This document shows, piece after piece, positions 58,650 through 64,000 of a stretch of 64,000 nucleotides of DNA. Under the pieces are notes generated by a model. The model was not told the origin of the DNA, searched no databases, and was given only the letters and a program-made list of their open reading frames with translations. The position numbers were made by a program, and so were the translations under genes. The stretch lies in contig NZ_FOJT01000001.1 in the NCBI RefSeq assembly GCF_900111965.1, positions 62,001 to 126,000 of the forward strand, read 5' to 3'. Each line of letters begins with the position of its first letter. Positions within the stretch are counted from its first letter, which is position 1. The DNA is from Flavobacterium swingsii. Lineage in GTDB: Bacteria; Bacteroidota; Bacteroidia; Flavobacteriales; Flavobacteriaceae.

Positions 58650-59708
58650 ATGATCAATTTATTTAATACTCACATCGAAAGTTTGTCTATACATCGTGTA
58701 GGAAACGTAAGTCGTAACGAAGAAATGTTTTTATCTGAAAATCCTTATGGCTTAAACGACGAAATCATGCCGTTACTAAAAGAATATTTCTTGAAAGCGT
58801 TTCGTGATAAGGAAGAAAACTATTTTCAGTTTGCTCACGAAGTAGATTTAGAATATAATGAAATGTTTAAATTTGCTACCGAAATTTTTGAAAATCCAAA
58901 CAAAACTCATGACATTTCAAAAAAAATCACCAAACATCTTTTCGAGCAATCAAATCATCCACATATAAAAAACGGGGAAGTTTATGTAACGCACCTAACC
59001 AATATTTCTATCGATAATAATGTGGTTGATGCTATTGGAATTTTTAAAAGTGAGCTTAAAGCCGATTTTCTTCAGTTTGAAGAAAAAGGGACAACGCTAG
59101 AAATGATTTTGCAACAAGGAATTAATTTGAATAAGCTTGACAAAGGTTGTTTGATTTTTAATTACAAAAAAGAAGAAGGTTACAAGATTCTTACTGTAGA
59201 CAGCAACCGTTATGATGCACGTTATTGGTTAGAGCATTTCCTTTCGGTAGATGCTTTTCAGGACGAAAATTTTAAAACTAAAAAATATTTAAAATTCTGT
59301 CAAGATTTTGCGAAAGAAGTTGTTTTTCCTGCCGAAGACAAGAAAGAAGAAGTTATGTTTATGAATCGAGCAGTAAACCATTTTGCGAAAAATGACCAGT
59401 TCGAAGAATCATTATTTCTAAACGAAGTTATCGATAATCCAGATTTAATTTCGGAGTTTAAAAGTTATAAAGTAGACAAAGGCGAAAAATATAGTATTGA
59501 AGATTTAACGAGCTTTCCTATTGCAAATGCTGCTGTTTCGGACGCAAGAAGAACGATGAAAAACGTAATTAATTTGGATACAAATATTCAAATAAAACTA
59601 GATTTTATAAATCCTGAAAGTGCCGAAAAATTTGTAGAAAAAGGCTGGGACGAAGAAAAACAAATGTATTATTATTTGGTTTACTTTAATAAAGAAAACA
59701 AAAGCTAG
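58650..59708 (+). CDS. 37-kDa nucleoid-associated protein (NdpA/YejK-like)
   Basis: 352 residues. The N-terminal IESLSIHRVGNVSRNEEMFLSENPYGLNDEIMPLLKEYFLKAF (parts shown) and the FKSELKADFLQF segment match bacterial nucleoid-associated proteins of the YejK type. The C-terminal NVINLDTNIQIKLDFINPESAEKFVEKGWDEEKQMYYYLVYF is the Bacteroidota form. These proteins are soluble and bind DNA; exact activity is not established. It is set off by terminators on both sides, so it is probably monocistronic. Confidence 0.85.
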   Translation: MINLFNTHIESLSIHRVGNVSRNEEMFLSENPYGLNDEIMPLLKEYFLKAFRDKEENYFQFAHEVDLEYNEMFKFATEIFENPNKTHDISKKITKHLFEQSNHPHIKNGEVYVTHLTNISIDNNVVDAIGIFKSELKADFLQFEEKGTTLEMILQQGINLNKLDKGCLIFNYKKEEGYKILTVDSNRYDARYWLEHFLSVDAFQDENFKTKKYLKFCQDFAKEVVFPAEDKKEEVMFMNRAVNHFAKNDQFEESLFLNEVIDNPDLISEFKSYKVDKGEKYSIEDLTSFPIANAAVSDARRTMKNVINLDTNIQIKLDFINPESAEKFVEKGWDEEKQMYYYLVYFNKENKS

Positions 59709-59727
59709 AATTTAGAATACAAAATAT

Positions 59728-59764
59728 AAATCCTCAATTAGTAAATTAGTTGGGGATTTTTTTA
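59728..59764 (+). terminator. Rho-independent terminator after the nucleoid-associated protein gene
   Basis: AAATCCTCAA (59728-59737) pairs with TTGGGGATTT (59750-59759), one G-T pair, followed by a T-run. Confidence 0.82.
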
Positions 59765-59770
59765 TATTTG
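59763..59770 (+). promoter_or_regulatory. -7 promoter box for the delta-60-repeat T9SS protein
   Basis: TATATTTG matches TAnnTTTG, 35 bases ahead of the ATG at 59806. Confidence 0.45.
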
Positions 59771-59805
59771 TCGATATTTACCTACAATTTTTTTAGATAA
59801 TAAAA

Positions 59806-61362
59806 ATGAAATTTAAACATTTAGCAGTAATACTTTCTACTTTTTTTGCACAAACCATCAATAGTCAGTCCCAATTTATTAATACTAATTTTGGTACGAA
59901 CGGATACACCTGCGTAAGTCAACCTATTGGTTCGTATGTTTTTGGAGATTTAATAACTGTAAATGATGATTTTTATGCTTTTACCAGTTTTTCGGGTTAT
60001 AGCATAGTTAAATTTGATACTAATGGTGACATCGTATCTTCATTTGGCACAAATGGTATTCGTACACTAAATTTATATTCTGGTGGTGGGGAATTGCATG
60101 ACAATACCAATTCTTTTATAAGAAAAACTCCGAATAATGAATTCCTAATGGTTGTTGACAATTATGGTTCAGTTTCTCCAAGCAATTTCATGGCAAAAAC
60201 TGATATAAATGGTAATTTAATAAATAGTTTTGGTGTAAATGGTTATGTAAATAATTCATTTTTATCAGATAAAATTGATTTCCATTCTGTAGAAATAATA
60301 AATGATGAAATCGTACTAATTGGAAGCAATGAATCTTATCCTTCAAATAATCCAAATAAGTATATCATTATTATAAAATTGGATTTAAATGGAAATTTAA
60401 TCACCACTTTTGGAAATAATGGAATATTAAAATTTAATTACGATTATTTAGAATACGATACCTATTTTTCAGTATTTGATTCAAATCACAATGCTGTTTA
60501 CTCCCTTTTTAAGAAAAAAAGCAGTAGAAATCAGCATTATATAACTAAATTTAATCTGAACAACAATAGTATTGATACTAACTTTGGTGATAATGGAAAA
60601 CTATTTATTGACAATATAAACAACAGTAGCTATTACATCAGTCCCGATGTATTTTGCCTAGATGACAATGAGAATATTTATGTTTCAGGTTCGTATAATT
60701 ATAATGTATCAACTTTAGATTATTACATGTTTACAAGTAAATACAATAATACCCAACAACTAGATGCTACATTTGGTAATCAGGGAATGTTTCTAACAAA
60801 AATTGAAAGTGGTAATAGCATTCCAAGAATTTATTCAATAAAAAAATCGTTAAATGAAGTAACATTAACTGGATCTACATATCAATGGGATAATTATAGT
60901 TTCAATAAAATATTTTTACTAAAACTGAATGATGACGGCACTTTAAAACAAGATTTCGGTTTAAATGGTAAAATAATAAATTACCTCTTTACAACCGATA
61001 ACCTTCCATATAAAACAATTGAACAGAATGGTATGTTTACCATTGCTACAAATTCAACAGCTTGTATAAACAACAATGGACCAACAATAATTCAAATAAA
61101 TTCAAATAATTCATTATCAATAAACGATAATACTCATACAAACGATTTTATCTTATCACCAAATCCTGTTAAAGATTATATGTTTTGCAAGGGTAACGAA
61201 GATGTTGTTAAAATAGAAGTCATTGACATCTATGGTAGAATTTTAAAGTCAATTTATATCAATGATAATAAAGTAGACTTGAGTGAATTTAAAACAGGTA
61301 ACTATATTTTAAAATTACATACAAAATCTAAAATAGTAAATACAATGATAATAAAAGAATAA
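59806..61362 (+). CDS. Secreted delta-60-repeat protein with T9SS type A sorting tail
   Basis: 518 residues with a signal peptide (MKFKHLAVILSTFFAQTINSQ). Seven delta-60-type repeats carry an FGxNG core (NFGTNGYT, SFGTNGIR, SFGVNGYV, TFGNNGIL, NFGDNGKL, TFGNQGMF, DFGLNGKI), spaced about 50-60 residues apart, as in a propeller. The last ~75 residues (DFILSPNPVKDYMF to VNTMIIKE) are a T9SS type A tail, predicting surface or secreted location. No enzyme motif is present. Ends at a hairpin terminator. Confidence 0.9.
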   Translation: MKFKHLAVILSTFFAQTINSQSQFINTNFGTNGYTCVSQPIGSYVFGDLITVNDDFYAFTSFSGYSIVKFDTNGDIVSSFGTNGIRTLNLYSGGGELHDNTNSFIRKTPNNEFLMVVDNYGSVSPSNFMAKTDINGNLINSFGVNGYVNNSFLSDKIDFHSVEIINDEIVLIGSNESYPSNNPNKYIIIIKLDLNGNLITTFGNNGILKFNYDYLEYDTYFSVFDSNHNAVYSLFKKKSSRNQHYITKFNLNNNSIDTNFGDNGKLFIDNINNSSYYISPDVFCLDDNENIYVSGSYNYNVSTLDYYMFTSKYNNTQQLDATFGNQGMFLTKIESGNSIPRIYSIKKSLNEVTLTGSTYQWDNYSFNKIFLLKLNDDGTLKQDFGLNGKIINYLFTTDNLPYKTIEQNGMFTIATNSTACINNNGPTIIQINSNNSLSINDNTHTNDFILSPNPVKDYMFCKGNEDVVKIEVIDIYGRILKSIYINDNKVDLSEFKTGNYILKLHTKSKIVNTMIIKE

Positions 61363-61459
61363 CATCAGTAATCACAAATCTAATTTTGAATACAGGCATA
61401 CTCCGAATTATAATAACGATACTAATTACAGAGAAAACTTCAAGTTTAGTATAAATACC

Positions 61460-61485
61460 ATCCTCAATTTTTATTGAGGATTTTT
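61460..61485 (+). terminator. Rho-independent terminator after the delta-60-repeat gene
   Basis: ATCCTCAAT (61460-61468) pairs exactly with ATTGAGGAT (61473-61481), with a TTTT loop and a following T-run. Confidence 0.85.
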
Positions 61486-61544
61486 CTTTGTAACAAAATA
61501 CTAACTTTTTCGTCTTACTATAATCAATCAAAAAACAAACAGTT

Positions 61545-62444
61545 TTGGGAACTATTCTTACAATTACCAACCTCAACAAAGTTTATAATAAATATGTTCA
61601 TGCCGTAAAAAACCTTTCGTTAGAAATTCACAAAGGCAATGTTTACGGAATTCTAGGACCAAACGGTTCGGGAAAATCGACCACTTTAGGGATCGTTTTA
61701 AATGTGGTAAACAAAACTTCGGGAACTTATAGCTGGTTTGGCGGAAAAACAGAAACACACGAAGCGCTAAAAAAAGTAGGAGCCATTATCGAGCGACCTA
61801 ACTTTTACCCTTATATGACTGCGAAAGAAAATCTAGAATTGGTTTGCAAAATTAAGAATATTAATTATACTAAAGTTCAAGAAAAGCTCGAATTAGTAGG
61901 ATTAATGGAGAGAAAAGATAGCAAGTTTAGCACTTTTTCGTTGGGAATGAAACAACGTTTGGCCATTGCTTCTGCCCTACTTAACGATCCGGAAATTCTA
62001 ATTCTAGACGAACCTACTAATGGTTTAGATCCGCAAGGAATACATCAAATTCGTGATATTATTAGACAAATTGCTTCGCAAGGAACGACCATTTTATTGG
62101 CTTCGCATTTGCTTGATGAAGTCGAAAAAGTATGTACTCACGTTTTGGTTTTACGAAAAGGCGAAATGCTATATTCCGGAACGGTAGACGGTATGACCAG
62201 CAACGAAGGTTTTTTTGAATTGAAATCTGAAAATCATCAAACTTTAAAATCCGTTTTAGCAAATCATCTAGCTGTCGAAAAAATAGTTGAAGAAGAAGGA
62301 AAAGTCTTGGTTTACTTGAAAGAAAATCTAGAACCTGCAGATTTAAACAAATATTTGTTTGACAATAATATTAGTTTAGAACATCTTGTGAAACGAAAAG
62401 TTAGTTTAGAAGAGCAGTTTTTAGAATTAACAGCTAACCAATAA
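61545..62444 (+). CDS. ABC transporter ATP-binding protein
   Basis: 299 residues. Walker A is GPNGSGKST (about 38-46), the signature motif is FSLGMKQRLAIA (near 128-139), Walker B is ILILDEPTNGLDPQG and the switch His is in LLASHLLDEVEKV. A ~75-residue C-terminal extension after ~225 is typical of the drug/lipid ABC-2 exporters (CcmA-like). The frame opens with TTG at 61545 (MGTILTITNLNKVYNKY), and no ATG lies before Walker A, so TTG is probably used. It pairs with the permease gene 24 bases downstream. Confidence 0.94.
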   Translation: MGTILTITNLNKVYNKYVHAVKNLSLEIHKGNVYGILGPNGSGKSTTLGIVLNVVNKTSGTYSWFGGKTETHEALKKVGAIIERPNFYPYMTAKENLELVCKIKNINYTKVQEKLELVGLMERKDSKFSTFSLGMKQRLAIASALLNDPEILILDEPTNGLDPQGIHQIRDIIRQIASQGTTILLASHLLDEVEKVCTHVLVLRKGEMLYSGTVDGMTSNEGFFELKSENHQTLKSVLANHLAVEKIVEEEGKVLVYLKENLEPADLNKYLFDNNISLEHLVKRKVSLEEQFLELTANQ

Positions 62445-62468
62445 CAATTTCAAAAATCAATAGCAAAA

Positions 62469-63281
62469 ATGAGAAGATTATTATCTATAGAATTACAAAA
62501 AATCTGGAAAAACAAAGCAAGCCGCACCTTGACAATTACATATTTTGTTTTGCTTTCTTTTATTGCATTAATAGCATCTATCAAATTTGATATTGGACCA
62601 ATACATTTTAGAATAGCCGATGAAGGGATTTTTAATTTTCCGTACATCTGGCATTTTAATACTTGGATAGCAAGTTGGCTTAAATTATTTCTTGCTATTA
62701 TTATTGTCTCCATGATGGCAAATGAATACAGTTACGGGACTTTAAAACAAAATCTTATTGACGGAATGAATAAAAAAGAATTTATTTTATCTAAATTTCT
62801 TACTGTTATGCTATTTGCTACAATATCAACAGTTTTTATTTTTATATTAAGCTTAATTCTAGGATATAGTTTCTCATCATATAATGAATTTTCAATTGTT
62901 TTTTCTGATTTAGAATATCTATTAGCTTATTTCATAAAGTTAATTGGATTCTTTTCTTTCTGCTTGTTTGTTGGTATTTTAGTAAAACGTTCCGCATTTG
63001 CACTTGGTTTTTTATTGGTTTGGTGGATATTTGAAATTATATTAATCTATTTGATAGGAATTCCTGAAACACTAGCAAAATTACTTCCATTAGAAGCCAT
63101 GTCCAATTTAATAGTAGAACCAATAACGCGATTATCTGTTGTAAAAACCATTGGTACACAAATTGGAGTAAATGATATTAAGGATTATAGTGTTCATTTT
63201 TCTACAATTACCATTGTTTTAGTTTGGACTGTTATATTTATGTTAATGTCTTATAAAATTCTTAAAAAACGAGATTTGTAG
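62469..63281 (+). CDS. ABC-2 type transporter permease
   Basis: 270 residues with six hydrophobic helices. The family entry region MRRLLSIELQKIWKNKASRTLTITYF is followed by an amphipathic stretch and the IIIVSMMANEYSYGTLKQNLIDGMNKKEFILSKF loop (parts shown), the ABC-2 coupling segment that meets the ATPase. Together with the ATP-binding gene it forms a two-component exporter. Bacteroidota versions are often annotated as lantibiotic/antibiotic or multidrug exporters; cargo is unknown. The stop is followed at once by the -7 box of the next gene. Confidence 0.9.
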   Translation: MRRLLSIELQKIWKNKASRTLTITYFVLLSFIALIASIKFDIGPIHFRIADEGIFNFPYIWHFNTWIASWLKLFLAIIIVSMMANEYSYGTLKQNLIDGMNKKEFILSKFLTVMLFATISTVFIFILSLILGYSFSSYNEFSIVFSDLEYLLAYFIKLIGFFSFCLFVGILVKRSAFALGFLLVWWIFEIILIYLIGIPETLAKLLPLEAMSNLIVEPITRLSVVKTIGTQIGVNDIKDYSVHFSTITIVLVWTVIFMLMSYKILKKRDL

Positions 63282-63289
63282 TATCTTTG
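63282..63289 (+). promoter_or_regulatory. -7 promoter box for the choice-of-anchor L gene
   Basis: TATCTTTG matches TAnnTTTG and ends only 6 bases before the ATG at 63296. A transcript would start at about the ATG, i.e. leaderless. Confidence 0.45.
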
Positions 63290-63295
63290 CGGTCT

Positions 63296-64000
63296 ATGAA
63301 ATTAAGACTCCAAATCCTTGTTTTTAGTGCTACCTTATTCTTTTCAGGAAGCATGTTTGCACAGTATATTCAGGTTACAGATAATGTTACTGCGCAAGAT
63401 TTAGTACAAAATACACTAATAAATAGTTCTTGTGCCCTTGTGTCAAATTTTTCGGCGACAGGCGGAAGTTTTACTGGACAACAAAGTTATGGCTCTTTTG
63501 TGGCTGGAACGAGTGGTTTCCCTTTTGCTAAAGGAGTAGTTCTTAGTACAAGTAGAGCAGTTTCAACTGAAGGACCAAACGATAATTTGTTAAGCGAAAA
63601 TGCTAATGATTGGTTTGGCGATACTGATTTAGAACAAGCTTTAAGCATTTCAAACACATCAAACGCAACCATATTAGAATTTGATTTCATCCCACTTGCA
63701 AGCAAAATTAGTTTCGATTATTTGTTTGCTTCCGAAGAATATCATGATACTGCACCTTGCAGATATTCCGACGGATTTGGCTTTTTGCTTAAAGTTGTCG
63801 GAAGCTCAGCTCCTTACCAAAATTTAGCTTTAGTCCCCAACACAAATACACCTGTAAAAGTAACTTCAGTTCACCCTGATATTCCTGGCGCTTGTTCAGC
63901 TATAAATGAAACCTATTTTGATAGTTATAATGGTATAAATGCTCCAATAAATTTTAACGGACAAACTGTTGTTATGACAGCAAAAGCAACCGTTATTCCT
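63296..64000 (+). CDS. Choice-of-anchor L domain protein (partial, C-terminus outside window)
   Basis: 235 residues to the window edge, with an intact signal peptide (MKLRLQILVFSATLFFSGSMFAQ). The choice-of-anchor L domain is clear: SFVAGTSGFPFAKGVVLSTSRA, then FDYLFASEEYHDTAPCRYSDGFGFLLKVVG. In Bacteroidota this domain starts large secreted proteins that carry gliding-motility (SprB-like) or T9SS C-terminal tails. That part is beyond the window, so type IX sorting is only likely. It is preceded by its own -7 box, so it is not simply the third gene of the ABC operon. Confidence 0.88.
   Translation, partial: MKLRLQILVFSATLFFSGSMFAQYIQVTDNVTAQDLVQNTLINSSCALVSNFSATGGSFTGQQSYGSFVAGTSGFPFAKGVVLSTSRAVSTEGPNDNLLSENANDWFGDTDLEQALSISNTSNATILEFDFIPLASKISFDYLFASEEYHDTAPCRYSDGFGFLLKVVGSSAPYQNLALVPNTNTPVKVTSVHPDIPGACSAINETYFDSYNGINAPINFNGQTVVMTAKATVIP

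Noticed and set aside
1..64000. tRNA, rRNA, CRISPR arrays, transposases, prophage or restriction genes
   Set aside because: I read the intergenic gaps (nearly all under 330 bases) and found no cloverleaf, spaced repeat array, transposase motif or phage gene. A tRNAscan or CRISPR search would settle it.

Overview
This window is a chromosomal segment of a Bacteroidota bacterium, most likely a Flavobacterium or close relative. It is strongly AT-rich, and Shine-Dalgarno sequences are essentially absent. Many genes are preceded by the Bacteroidota -7 box TAnnTTTG. Two proteins carry type IX secretion (T9SS) C-terminal sorting tails, and the housekeeping proteins are of flavobacterial type. I see no rRNA, tRNA, CRISPR array, transposase or prophage. 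Sixty protein-coding genes are supported; the first (DUF349) and last (choice-of-anchor L) run off the window edges.

Layout. 1-24 kb is mostly housekeeping and envelope: thiamine pyrophosphokinase, rlmF, aroE, a TPR protein, a class III aminotransferase, an OstA-like protein, a ClC channel with CBS domains, nhaA, mnmA, a secreted subtilisin, a FabK/nitronate-monooxygenase-type flavoprotein, a PafA-type phosphatase, lysA, an FAD monooxygenase and sucC. 24-29.3 kb is a compact surface cluster: an outer-membrane barrel, a collagen/C1q-like lipoprotein, a seven-repeat RCC1 lipoprotein, a lectin-like OmpA protein and a small lipoprotein, divergent from a PAS-LuxR regulator. 29.3-32.3 kb holds uvrB, a bacterial SET-domain protein and a small secreted protein. 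32.4-37 kb carries a tandem pair of OafA/SGNH acyltransferases run into dapD.

37-48.2 kb is a surface-glycan region in two blocks. The minus-strand block is a tightly coupled five-gene operon: a Kdo-kinase-like protein, a GT87-type membrane glycosyltransferase, a DPM1/ArnC-like GT2, a NodB deacetylase and a WaaE-like GT2. Its logic resembles lipid-linked amino-sugar transfer onto lipid A or another glycolipid. The plus-strand block holds three glycosyltransferases, an FkbM methyltransferase, a DegT aminotransferase and a PglD/NeuD-like acetyltransferase. 48.2-51.3 kb returns to housekeeping (Sua5/TsaC, CCA-adding enzyme, heme A synthase).

51.4-57.2 kb is a sensory and envelope block: a LytTR response regulator, two free 2TM proteins, a LytS-like histidine kinase fused to a third 2TM domain, a TPR-like secreted protein and a TonB-dependent receptor. 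57.3-64 kb holds a DUF998 protein, a pRiA4b ORF-3-like protein, a nucleoid-associated protein, a delta-60-repeat T9SS protein, an ABC exporter pair and a partial choice-of-anchor L protein. Two large palindromic repeats (5459-5580 and 48774-48844) and CAAAG-rich repeats lie between genes. The best candidates for something undescribed are the ArnC/D/T-like operon, the C1q/RCC1/OmpA surface cluster, and the 2TM-kinase fusion that retains a fossil start codon.
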